This document shows, piece after piece, positions 1-9,912 of a stretch of 64,000 bases of DNA. Both the position numbers and the translations under genes were made by a program. The stretch covers positions 47,861 to 111,860 of the forward strand of contig JACCGJ010001737.1 of the NCBI GenBank assembly GCA_013407085.1, written 5' to 3'. The DNA comes from Atriophallophorus winterbourni. Lineage: Eukaryota; Platyhelminthes; Trematoda; Plagiorchiida; Microphallidae. The notes beneath the pieces were generated by a model that was given only the letters and a program-made list of their open reading frames with translations, was not told where the DNA came from and searched no databases. Every line of letters starts with the position of its first letter. Positions within the stretch are counted from its first letter, which is position 1.

Positions 1-300
1 CAGATGTACGTTCAACGTAACTCGTAGGCTTATTTCAATGGGTTTTCGGCACTTGAGATATGTGAGCCTTAATCGTTATTTAAATGTTTGTGATTGTTTG
101 CGATCTAACCCAACTTCTGCATTTCTGTTCAAAACGCACTCTATTTCCTTCAACTCTTTTCTGTTGCCTCTCATATGGCAGTTTTTTCCCAGGCCATGAT
201 TTTTATTCCTTTTTAATGGCAGAGATTTTTTCATAAAGTTTTGTTTTTGTCGTTTGCACAGCGGTATTCTGCTTCTAATGCTTTAATAATTTTTCATTTA

Positions 301-378
301 AGCCTAGGCAACCTGTAGTCTATCACTGCGTGGCACTTAGCCTGATTCAGGCTTGTGCTTCCATACAGACATATATAC
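301..378 (+). repeat. SINE-like family S, 3' fragment
   Basis: Degenerate 3' half of the window's commonest short retroposon, recognised by the conserved segment GGCTTGTGCTTCCATAC and the preceding GGCACTTAGCCTGATTCA. It ends about 80 bp upstream of the COX5B start codon, so it lies in the promoter or 5' UTR of that gene. Confidence 0.7.
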
Positions 379-459
379 CATTATTATAAATTGCTGCTGT
401 TTGGAAATTCGTTTTTAATAACTATTTATCCCATCTGCTTCAGTTTTGTGTCTACCAGC

Positions 460-1763
460 ATGAAGCTGTTTCGTTCCCTTGTCATATCCAAACGACTGGG
501 GTTGACATCATGTGTTCGCTACTCTACAAGTCAATCCGATGAATGTAATTGCTGTCGCCTTGTTAGAAATTCTTTTAGCACCATGTTTTCCGCTTCTTCG
601 CACGGCCGTGAAGCAGAACAATTTCGGGTTAGCTATGGTGCTAATGGGCGAAGAAGTAAGATTAATATTTTGTAATTTTATTCCAATTTACAGGATCCAT
701 ACGAAGTTAAACGTAAGAAAACACCGATCGCTACCTCCAAGTCGAAACCAGTTTTAGTACCTTCAGATAATCAGACTCGGATGATTGGATGTGTATGTGA
801 GTTCTACCGATCACGCATTTTAAAGAGGAGAATATTTTGTGTTGTTATTTTTTATGTTCCTTGATTAAAATCAAGTTACACCATCGTTGGCATTATTAGC
901 GCTTCGATTGTTGAACCACGTTTTATGGGTATTTTTACTCGATAATCCCGTTTTATGAGCAATCTTACTGCACATTAAAATCCCTATCCGCACCTATTAT
1001 TTCTTGCTAAGGCCCCACGATCTGATATCACAGTGCCTATTTCCGCATTAGGATACGTCTCCAAACAGTCTTGCAGTATTTGTCTTCGTAGAGCTTGCCT
1101 AATCATGTATTTTGTCAAGTAGAGTGACGAGGAAAGCTTGTTATGATGCATGGCAGCAAAAGCCGAAATAAAACTGCCTACTGTTCTCTCCTCTACTCTT
1201 TCAAAACACTTGATTGAATGCTTGTTTCGTTTGAGGTATTGACACCTCATCTCAGTTTGTTTATGCGCACTCTTGTATAGATTCCGTAATTATTTACGTC
1301 TGCGTTCTCCCATGTTTTAGGATTTATTTTGTCATGGTTGTATGGCAGATAAGCATTCGGTACTTGCTATCGATGTAATGTTGTCCATGTTGATAATGAT
1401 GATGATCACACATACATCGTCCCACACCGTGCATATTGTATTGTAAACTGATAGTTGTCTTGGTCATAATGTCCATTCTGAATTGTACGCACTTTTCGTA
1501 TGCTTTCGATCTGGCATGTGTTCCCCTTTTTCCAGTAGCACTGGCCGTTAAATTATGCCTGCGCTGTTCTCCATCGGATGTTTGTATTGTTTCTAATTGC
1601 ACCATCTCATCTTCTCTACTGTTTGCCTGCAGGCGAACCTGTCGCCGATGCAATTAACTGGATCGAATTGAACAAGGGTCCACCAATACAATGCTATTGT
1701 GGGCATTGGTTCCAACTGGTCAGCTACGAAGATTACTGCCTCCGACTTACCAACTCCAAATAA
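460..1763 (+). CDS. COX5B: Cytochrome c oxidase subunit 5B (mitochondrial), 4 exons
   Basis: Nuclear-encoded, zinc-binding subunit of respiratory complex IV on the matrix side of the inner mitochondrial membrane. I reconstruct exons 460-544, 579-655, 694-796 and 1633-1763 with GT-AG introns of 34, 38 and 836 nt; all phases agree and give 131 residues, close to the 129 of human COX5B. Residues 1-25 are basic and hydroxylated (MKLFRSLVISK...), as in a mitochondrial presequence. Exon 3 starts with DPYEV and ends at the first zinc pair (GCVC, the last Cys codon split by intron 3); exon 4 supplies NKGPPIQCYCGHWFQL. The second zinc pair is C-x-C, whereas mammals have C-x2-C. ATG 460 is chosen because it opens the presequence; a pyrimidine tract and CAG end 16 nt before it. 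Family identity is firm; the 34-nt intron is inferred from frame and splice sites. Confidence 0.9.
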
Positions 1764-1782
1764 CCCACTCGTTCATCTGTCC

Positions 1783-2559
1783 TCATTCACCCTGTAGCTT
1801 TTCGTGGATCATCGTTCGAAGTACCCAGTCCATTGAAGAAACGATCAGTCCGATACTTGTCATCAGTTGAGCTAGAAAATACAACACGTCAGATATGCAC
1901 CTCAACACCGCTGTAAATGTATTCACGCAGGCTGCAATATTTACCCCCAATGCTAACAATGTTTTGAAAACCTCGATTGTTTTTCTCGTGTATTGCATAC
2001 AATTTTTATGCGTAACCCGCAGTTTTCCATTCCATAGTTGGATGTTTATGTCGGAGTTGATTTTGTTCACTGTGCCGTACAATAATTTAAGGTAAATTAA
2101 CAGTAATTGACCAATGAATAGTTTGTATTGGGCCCACGAATGCCGGGAGGCTGTCGTGATTTTAGCTTGCTCCCGATTCGGTCTTATATTTCGATCAATA
2201 ATCCATACGATAATGGGTAGTAGAATCCATTCTCTTGTAATACGTTCCGACTGGTTATAAATGGCCAATGTGGCGTATTGCATTATTCGATTCATCCTTC
2301 GGACTGTTTTACGAACTGGGCGATGTAAGGGTTTCATAAAGCGAGACAGTTTCCTCAAAATCCATCTGACTAACGAAATAATCAGACTCAGAGCGGATGT
2401 TGCCCAAATAAATATACGCCACTCGTTCGGTTGCGGCTGTGTTTCGACTTGTAGCGGCACCGCTGCTTCCTGTTCATGTGTATGGTTGGTGAATGGGTGT
2501 GCTGATCTGGAACCGCGAATTCGAAACATTGCTGTGGATCCATTACTAGTTCTAGTCAT
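1783..2559 (-). CDS. Predicted multi-pass membrane protein, unknown function
   Basis: An uninterrupted 258-codon frame opening at ATG 2559 and closing 19 bp from the COX5B stop in tail-to-tail orientation. I do not recognise the family. Residues 1-45 are polar (MTRTSNGSTAMFRIRGSRS...). Hydrophobic stretches follow near residues 48-68 (WATSALSLIISLVRWIL), 110-120 (WILLPIIVWII), 145-160 (FIGQLLLIYLKLLYG), 195-215 and 220-245 (ISDVLYFLAQLMTSIGLI). Arginine-rich segments separate the first two, which suggests at least four membrane spans with basic loops. There are no reverse transcriptase or transposase motifs, so it is probably a host gene rather than repeat debris. The frame continues upstream to a TTG, which I do not take as a start in a eukaryote. 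It could still be a chance frame or one exon of a larger gene. Confidence 0.45.
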   Translation of the reverse strand: MTRTSNGSTAMFRIRGSRSAHPFTNHTHEQEAAVPLQVETQPQPNEWRIFIWATSALSLIISLVRWILRKLSRFMKPLHRPVRKTVRRMNRIMQYATLAIYNQSERITREWILLPIIVWIIDRNIRPNREQAKITTASRHSWAQYKLFIGQLLLIYLKLLYGTVNKINSDINIQLWNGKLRVTHKNCMQYTRKTIEVFKTLLALGVNIAACVNTFTAVLRCISDVLYFLAQLMTSIGLIVSSMDWVLRTMIHEKLQGE

Positions 2560-3261
2560 TCTGTGATGATCTCTATCGATTTTGTGATCATTTGAATAAC
2601 GGATCAATTAGTCTGCTTTAACTGTTTGTGAGTGATCACCCAACATTGAAGGATCGGATATTTTATCCTTAAATATAACCGATTTCGTTGTGATCATTTC
2701 GTTAATAGCAGTTGCATATTAAGTAAACGAACATTGCTCCGTTCGCGCAACAGATATGCAAGGTAGGATAGCTCACAGTTGGTGACAATACCACGTTTTT
2801 AATTCTGGTGTTAGGTGTGTTCTGTGAAGCAGGAGTAAAAACCTTCAGATGGTCCATGTGTGACGCTGTCTCCGCTAACTGGAGCACTTCCTACCTATAA
2901 AACCTGAACCGTTTTCACTGAGTACTGCATACGTCAACCGATGTAGAGCCAAATCGCGTGACTGATGGTGAGCCATTGGCATGATAGTGACTTGAGACGG
3001 GATGCGAGGAAGGGTGATAGTATATGGCTTGTCAGATTGAAAACGATGGCGGTACGTTCAACTTTGTTGCATTTGCCACGCTGAGTTACAAACTTTTACG
3101 AATTTTCACAATTGTACTGTAAAATAGAAACTCTATTTTACTTATTTTCGAAAGTGTAAACACACAATTCATTAATGCACCTCTTGCTGGTTAATTACTT
3201 CCGTAATAAATTCAGTATTCCGTTTTAATCTTGCATCACCGTGTTTTAGCATTTTTCAACT
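2560..3261. other. Non-coding stretch, no recognisable feature
   Basis: I see no conserved gene, SINE or LINE motif between the membrane-protein gene and the first LINE ORF. The right part probably contains the 5' UTR of the CR1-like element, whose true 5' end I cannot define. Confidence 0.4.
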
Positions 3262-4680
3262 ATGAATAATAAAACTGTTTGTATTAACGTGAAATGTGGC
3301 AAAAAAGTAGCCAAAAGTATTGAGTGCAATGCTTGCAAGCGTTGGGCTCACCCTGGCTGCTCAGCTATACATAAATCCCACTATGGGCTTTATGCGAAAT
3401 TCCGCTGGCTTCCGTGGTATTGCAGTGATTGTCACAAGGCTGCCACTGACGCCGCATTTGTGTACCACGAACGGCGACCTAGTGTGACGCTAGCTAGTGC
3501 GTCGGAATCCGTGTCCGACCAAACTTATGCATCAGTCGCGCGGTCCAACTAAGTCCCTGGGCGGACTTCGGCGGTTATCAAGGCCAAACATTCGAGCCAG
3601 TTATCCCGCCCTCCCGTGCCATCCACCTCTGTCAAAGCAAAAAATTAACCTAAGCCTTCTAAAAGGCGGGTGTTCAGGGGCTATAAACCACCACTGACCG
3701 ACGCTAACGTCACACTGGTCAAACAATCACCTACTAGTCTTAGACTACCTTCACGAATGGTGTCCAATACAGCAGGCACCCCAAGAAGGCAGGCTAAGAC
3801 TACTAATTCCGGTAAAAATGGAAAGCAACATACAAATGTTGTCGGTTCCAACGCCATGGATCAAATTATTCTGCAGCTGAACAGTCTTCGGAAAAAAAAT
3901 TGAATCATTACATGGCCCATCTTCGGCTCGAAAAAATAGAACTCGTAATGTTCTAGTTTTCAATCGTGCCGAGCCCTTCATCAAGGAATCCAAATCTCGT
4001 AGAGATTTGGACCGCAGGTGTATCCACGATCTCTTTCGCATGGTTGGGATGAAGCCTTCCACTCTCACGGTGCGAGTTCATCGTGTGGGTAGATGGAAGA
4101 TGGACAACCGGCCTCGACCGATCCTAGTCGAGTTCAAATTTCAGGCAGATCGCGATGTGTTTTTGTCTAAGGCGGAACACATAACTAACGCCACTTTAGA
4201 CAAACTCCAAGTGAAGCCTGACAACCCTCCTTTTGATAGGAGGCAGTACAATGTAGCTCCGACTGGGATTAACTTAGCTGTAGGGTCATCCGCTCCCCTT
4301 CAGCCTGAAGCGAAGCCGATCGCCACTGCATCAACAACGATCGTACCGGAGCGTGCATCACCTATGATCTTGCTATCAGGTGCGCACGACGATCTGCTTA
4401 GCTTGAATGAAAAGGAAGCCAGTCAAGCCTTTCTAGTGGCAGCTCCCATGTTATTAATAAGGGCTCAATAGTCAGGCAACGTTCCATTAGCTTGAATGGC
4501 GTAGGAAGTCAGTCAAGCCTTTCTAGTGGCAGCTCCCATGTTATAAATGAGGGCTTAATAGTTAGGCAACGTTCCATTACCGTCGTGCAAGATGCACACG
4601 ATATTGCTTCTCCTGCATTAAGCAGTACGCCAAAAAACGTGCAGCTTCCCCGGGTGCTTCGACCGAGGGCAAAGCACGAC
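3262..4680 (+). pseudogene. CR1-like LINE ORF1 (PHD-like zinc finger protein), broken
   Basis: The first 96 residues contain a Cys/His array typical of CR1-group ORF1 proteins (CNACKRWAHPGC, then WYCSDCHKA), a nucleic-acid-binding finger that would package the LINE RNA. The frame ends at 3552 and continues through shifted frames. Residues encoded at 4007-4471 (PSTLTVRVHRVGRW, PRPILVEFKFQAD) resemble the RRM-like C-terminal part of LINE ORF1 proteins. The end of the ORF contains an 89/90-bp tandem duplication. Confidence 0.7.
4401..4580 (+). repeat. Tandem duplication (about 89/90 bp) inside LINE ORF1
   Basis: Two adjacent copies start with GCTTGAATG at 4401 and 4490 and share GTCAAGCCTTTCTAGTGGCA and AGGCAACGTTCCATTA. 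They differ at several positions, so the duplication is not recent. Confidence 0.8.
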
Positions 4681-4712
4681 TGAGCTTAGAAGCGCGCGTA
4701 TCCAGTGCCACT

Positions 4713-5738
4713 GTGTTGTACGCTAATGTGTGCAGCATAAGAAATAAGTGGTCTGAACTTTCTCTTCGTGTAGCCGAGCTACACCCGAGGGTTATAGCGC
4801 TGTCTGAAACCTGGCTGTCTGCGGTTGATGTTGTGCCAGCTAGTATCAGCGAACAGTATCTTGTCATCAGATGCGATAGACCTGGCGATAGAAGAGGCGG
4901 AGGCGTGGCTCTTTTCCTTGAATATGGTCTGCACAATACGGGCCCAGGGTTATCACTCGCTATTGAAAATGTCCAAGTTGTTACTAGTGTCCTGACTTGC
5001 TACAAGTCAGCACTGGCGATTGCTTGTGTTTACGTCACGCCCTGTGCAACCCTGCGAGAAATTAGTCAACTGCTCGAGATGCTTGACGGGTTGTTTCAAT
5101 CAGCCCCAAGCGTACTCATTCTAGGTGATTTTAATCTCCCAGATATAGACTGGTCAGCTCCCTCAGGGGTACTCACTGAGCAATCCGCATCTTTTCTCGA
5201 TTGGATCCACTATCATGGATTACATCAGCACGTGAACAAACCCACTAGGTTCCGCGATGGATGCACTCCATCCACTCTTGACTTGATGCTGTCGTCTCAG
5301 CTAGAAGCTGTCAAGAATGTCAAGTTCCTACCCCCTCTTGGCAAAAGCGACCACGTAATGTTAGGCTTCGAAGCGCTGTTGCGTTTTCACAAACCTCTTG
5401 CGCGCCCTAGACGTAATTTTAGGCGTGTTGACTGGGGCCTACTTTTACAGTCATCAAAATCTTACCTTCTGTTCTCGAGTGATTCTAGTGTAACTGAAAA
5501 CTGGGACAGAATTTGCAGATTTCTTAACGGGCTACAAGACCTGCATGCTCCACTGCAATGCGTGAATAAGCACCAGCGGCCACCCTGGTGGTCTCCCAGC
5601 GTTCGTCGTTCTATTCGTAAACGTGATCGCTTATGGAGGCAATATAGGCTATCGCTCACCTCTGGTTCGTGGGTCCGTTACAGAACCGCCCGAAACGCTT
5701 GTGTCAGAATGCAGCGTGTGCTCAAACAGAAATTTTGA
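4713..5738 (+). pseudogene. CR1-like LINE ORF2, AP-endonuclease part
   Basis: Encodes the apurinic/apyrimidinic-type endonuclease that nicks the target for reverse transcription. Visible motifs in order are NVCSIRNKW, ALSETWL, RRGGGVALF, LILGDFNLPDIDW and the catalytic LGKSDHVML. The frame reads into the linker and stops at 5738, because the downstream part is in a different frame; the shift lies near a short A/T run around 5725-5735. Confidence 0.8.
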
Positions 5739-5739
5739 G

Positions 5740-7629
5740 TTATCCTTAGCCAGGGATGCTAAATCCAACCCAAAAAGGTTTTATAGTTACGCGCAATCTA
5801 AAGGAAAAACTAGGGTAAACATCGGTGACTTAAAACTGGAGGATGGACAAGTAGCTAATAGTGACCTAGCTAAGGCGACAGCCTTCTCAAAGTTTTTCAG
5901 TATCGTTCAGCGAAGGGATAATTCTTTACTCACACCGTCTGAGTTGCTTAACTTTCCATCTGGTGTCCCTGCACTAGATGATTTGTCCTTTAATGAGGCG
6001 GAGGTGTATGGAAGAAGAAGAATGACTTTATTCGTGTTCACGAATTTTCAGCAATTTTCACCTCTTATTGATGTTCGTGCTAACAAGGCTGAGGGTTCGG
6101 ATGACATCCACTGAATTATGCTGAGAACTCTCGCCCCAGTGCTTGCAGAACCACTATGTGAGCTCTTCAATTCATGTTTGCACTCGGCAATGGTTCCTCG
6201 TGAGTGGAAAGAAGCCATAGTAGTACCAATACACAAAGGTGGTTGCAGGTCGATTCTTGGTAACCATAGACCAGTCAGCCTGACCAGCATCGTCTCGAAA
6301 GTATTGGAAAGACTTATACGCGACAAAATCTGCCAGCATTCTCTACTTAGTGTAGCTCAACATGGATTCCTGAAAGGGAGGTCTTGTCTGACTAACCTCT
6401 TGAGTTTCCTCAATATTGCTACGAAAATGTTGGATGAAGGGAAGCCGGTCGAAGCGCTCTACCTGGATTTTAGCAAGGCTTTCGATTCCGTCAGCCACAG
6501 ATTTTTAGAAACTAAGCTGGCAGCAAAAGGCATACGGGGTAGTTTACTTGCTTGGATAAAATCATTCCTGACAGGTAGGACCTTTAGAGTACGAGTAGGA
6601 TCTACGTTGTCGATCCAAACGGAGGTGATAAGTGGGGTGCCTCAGGGGTCTGTGCTAAGTCCGCTGCTCTTTCTGATTTTTATCGATGACTTGTCGCCTA
6701 TCTTGGAGTGCCCGTGCTTCATTTTTGCGGATGACGTGAAGTTCATTGGTTCAACGAATGAAGATACTCTGTTGCACGACCTCGAGCGGGTCATGGACTG
6801 GTCCATACTTTGGGACCTCCCACTGAACCTCAATAAGTGCCAACTCTTGTCTGCTCTGGTCGACAAGATCACAGTCCAGGTGTCAGGTACTCCTATTAGC
6901 GTTGATGCCACACAGCGGGTTAAGGACTTGGGTGTTCTAGTTAGAGCTGACTTTAAATGGGAGGACCAATGCGCTGTTGCAGCGCAACGTGCAGGCAATG
7001 TGCTCTTTCGGTTGAAGTCGGTGCTTTCCAGCAGAAGTCCCGACGTGTTCCTGCCACTTTACAAGGCGTTCGTCAGGCCGCATTTGGAATATTGTGTCCA
7101 GGCGTGGTGTCCTCACTACCAGAAGGATATCATTCGACTTGAAAGCGTCCAGCGACTAGCAACACGCATGATTGAGGGTCAGCGTGGGAAAAGTTATGCT
7201 GATCGCCTTTGGGCTCTGTGTCTTTTCTCTCTTAAGCGTCGTCGCTTGAGAGGTGATTTGATTGAAACCTTTAAGATCTTAAAGGGCTTAAGCGGCGTTA
7301 ATCCAGATGACATCTTTACCTTAAGTCCTAAGCTGGGCACTAGCGGACACGCACTCAAGCTTGCTAAGGAACGATGTCGGCTAGATTCTAGGAAAAACTT
7401 TTTCAGCTTCAGGGTGGTCAACTTCTGGAACAAGTGTGTGTGTGAAAGCACAAGCCTGATCCAGGCAAAGTGCCGCGCAGTCAGAGACTGCACGTGGGCT
7501 AAGATACTGTCAGGTTGCCCAGGCCTAGACAAGCTCCATGAAGAACTTATCTCTTGTAGTTCCGTCTCAACTTTCAAGCAGGGTTTAGACCGTGACTGGG
7601 GTAAGTTATTCTCTGATTACATCCCATGA
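5740..7629 (+). pseudogene. CR1-like LINE ORF2, reverse transcriptase part
   Basis: Continues ORF2 with YAQSKGKTR, the RT fingers (VVPIHKGG), the palm motifs YLDFSKAFDSV, GVPQGSVLSPLLF and FADDVK, and the C-terminal region (RPHLEYCVQAW, RRLRGDLIETFK, RVVNFWN). The catalytic FADD is intact. A TGA at 6112-6114 interrupts the frame before the palm, and a 99-bp SINE insertion at 7435-7533 adds 33 codons without breaking the frame between RVVNFWNK and HEELISC. Confidence 0.85.
7435..7533 (-). repeat. SINE family S copy inside the CR1 RT frame
   Basis: 5'-truncated, reverse-oriented SINE with the diagnostic AAGCACAAGCCTGATCCAGG and GGTTGCCCAGGCCTAG. It lies between two ACAAG direct repeats (7430-7434 and 7529-7533), a likely short target duplication. 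The net gain is 99 nt, a multiple of three. Confidence 0.85.
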
Positions 7630-8194
7630 TTACCATGCTTAGGTTGTCCTCCATTTTGCTCGCTATTCACTGTAGCAATTTTAGAGCATCTTCTTATTCT
7701 TGATTCTCCATCAGCTGACCTCTCACCGTGCTGGTGAGGAGAAACTGCCTTTTCTTTTTTCCAGCATCGATTATTGCGTGTTGCTGTCCTACTACTATCC
7801 TACTACTACAGCGCCTGGCACCGCGATCATCAGAGATTGCAAACAGAGAAGAAAGAAAATTACCTTTTGGCAGTGCATCGATTATAGCGCGGTGCTCCTC
7901 CAACTACATTCTCCTAGTCCTACGACCATCAGAGGTTCCACACGGAGAAAAAGGATTGACCCTTTGGCAGTGGTGGGTGCTTCTCCGCAGCTTTCCACCG
8001 AAAGAAATTCTGGACGCTCGATTGGCTTGTCAGCCACTTACTGTCCTGTGCCTACTGAACTGAATCGGCATCAGTGGGATAATGCATTATTTACGTATAT
8101 CGTAAGGTTTAATTCAAAAAAATGAAAATGACTTCTTCAACATCGGTTGGTATGGGCAGTCCTGAGATCTTCTTCAGTGCCTACTCCTGATATA

Positions 8195-8560
8195 TTCAAG
8201 ATCAGGCCTTTCCTTGAATACGGTCTACCAGCGTGCTACCCATTATCAAGAGGAGAAAAAGCTATTCTCGAGAAACTTTAGTGGAGAGGAACAAAAGTGG
8301 TGAAATGTCTCCTTTTGCTCACTTATGAGGATCGTCTTGACAAGTTGCGCCTGGATCCATTGAAGCATAGACGCCACCTGCCGAATTCTTCTGCGATGTT
8401 ATAGGTCGATTTTACAATAGAAATTCCAATTGGCAGAAGATAGAAGAGCTCGTGGTCATAGCCTTGAGTTAAAAGAATCGGAGAACGCTCCGACTCCCGG
8501 TGCAATTCACATTATCCACCCGGGTGGTCAACGCATGGAATTCAACATGCTGTGTCGTTG
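8195..8560 (+). mobile_element. CR1-like LINE C-terminal fragment
   Basis: Translation gives a degenerate RT C-terminal region (IRPFLEYGLPACYPL, YEDRLDKLRLDPLKHRR, GRR-KSSW) of a CR1 subfamily different from the one at 3.2-8 kb. It has several stops and is cut off by the TA microsatellite before the Tigger-like element. Confidence 0.6.
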
Positions 8561-8609
8561 CAATATATATATTTATATATATAATTATATATATATATAT
8601 ATATATATA

Positions 8610-9690
8610 CTCAATCTCGGTACTATGCCACCTCGTTACTATGCCACTCTCGCTACTACGCCACTTTTGCTCGGTCCCGACAAAATTCAATACAAAATGA
8701 ATTTACTATGCCACTCCTTACTCTCGTTACTATGCCACTATTCTGTGACTATTTAAAAGCGCATTTTTGCTCATTTTACGCATATAGTCAGCCGGTTTCA
8801 AGGCCAAACACGCGATGTTTCGCCCTGACGCCAGCTACAACAAGCCAATCACCTCACGCACAACGACAAGCCTCTTTTCTACTCTTGCTTTAAGTATCGA
8901 TAGATAGACCCACGAAAGCGGTCGCACATACAGACACTCACAACAGTGACATCGTTATTTTTCAAACTATTCAGCCCATAATGTCATCTCATAAACGCAC
9001 GCGAACCGACTATACGCTGAAGGAGAAGTTCGAGATTATCGATGCTGTGAAGAAGGAGCCGAATCAGTCCAAGTTGGCGAGGAAGATTAGCAAGAAATGG
9101 GGCGTCGAAGTTAAGAGAACCACCGTGAAGGGTATTCTCAGCAAGAAGGATGCAATTGAAGCTGCAATCAAAGCTGGAGTTCCATCGAAGCGCATGAAGC
9201 TGACGCAGCATCACGACCCGAATTTTGAGGAGGGAGTGCTGATGTGGCTGAAGCAAGCAAGAGGACTGAATTTGCCTGTCAGCGGCGATCTGGTCAAGGA
9301 GAAGGCGATAAAACTGGCCGAGCTGATGCACATCCCAGACTTCATGGCGAGCGACGGTTGGTTAGACAGCGCGAAGCTGGAGCGGTGGACTCCCAATCCC
9401 TTATTGATTGGCAGCAGCAGGTTCTTCGGCCCTTACTCAGGCAGTTCTCTGCAGCTGAAGTCTTCAACCTGGACGAGACTGATGCGATCGTGTGATCGGC
9501 TAAACAACGAGATGAACCAGATCCGACGAAAGAAGATGCGTCAGCTGACGATTTCTGAGAGCTTTGGACTGATCGATTGAGCAAATAAATGATGGACTTG
9601 AGAAAATAAAGTCGTTTTTACAAAACCTCGTTACTATGCCACTCTCGCTACTGTGCCACTCTTGCTCGGTCCCAGCGGGTGGCATAGTAC
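8610..9690 (+). mobile_element. Tigger/pogo-like DNA transposon, left copy, non-autonomous
   Basis: Terminal inverted repeat containing GTACTATGCCACC at both ends, inserted at TA within a TA microsatellite. Several copies of TACTATGCCAC occur near the left end (8621 to about 8735) and again near 9632-9660, probably transposase-binding sites. The outer 15 or so bp of the right terminus are missing. The only ORF encodes a truncated transposase without the catalytic domain. Confidence 0.8.
8981..9580 (+). pseudogene. CENP-B/Tigger-type transposase, DNA-binding part only
   Basis: A 199-codon frame from an ATG with MSSHKRTRTDYTLKEKFEI. Residues 8-60 match a CENP-B N-terminal helix-turn-helix (KLARKISKKWGVE) and residues 75-130 the second, Tc5/CENP-B helix-turn-helix (EEGVLMWLKQARGLNLPVSG, PDFMASDGWLDS). 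After WLDS a deletion of about 44 nt relative to the right-hand copy shifts the frame, so the last 70 residues are out of frame. No DDE/DDD catalytic domain remains. If translated, it could bind the element's ends but not cut them. Confidence 0.75.
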
Positions 9691-9746
9691 ATATATAGTA
9701 CATATATATATATATAAATATATATATAGATAATATATAATAATAG

Positions 9747-9781
<35 letters not shown>

Positions 9782-9912
9782 TATATATATAGATAGATAT
9801 GATAATCTCTATATATATATATAGATATGATATAGAAGATAGATATAATCTCTAGATATATATATATATCTCTATATCGTATAGATATAAGATATATATA
9901 TATATATATATA
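9691..9912. repeat. TA-rich microsatellite between inverted transposons
   Basis: About 220 bp made almost only of TA and GATA-like steps, forming the spacer between the two oppositely oriented Tigger-like elements. A similar TA tract flanks the left copy at 8563-8609. Confidence 0.9.

Larger units (their letters stand above)
3262..8065 (+). mobile_element. CR1-like LINE, near full length but inactive
   Basis: Non-LTR retrotransposon with the order ORF1 zinc finger, ORF1 C-terminal part, AP-endonuclease, reverse transcriptase, C-terminal domain and 3' UTR. The 3' UTR holds a hairpin (7719-7741) and ends with GGACGCTCGATTGGCTTGT followed by a short ACTGAACTG-type tail. The same 3' end recurs at 52.7 and 54.2 kb, and inverted at 11.45 kb. 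Disabling changes include several ORF1 frame breaks, a frameshift near 5730, a nonsense codon at 6112-6114 and an in-frame SINE insertion at 7435-7533. Confidence 0.85.

Noticed and set aside
2534..2562. Vector polylinker-like GGATCC...ACTAGTTCTAG
   Set aside because: Spacing and flanks differ from cloning-vector sequence and it lies in a continuous open frame; most likely coincidence.
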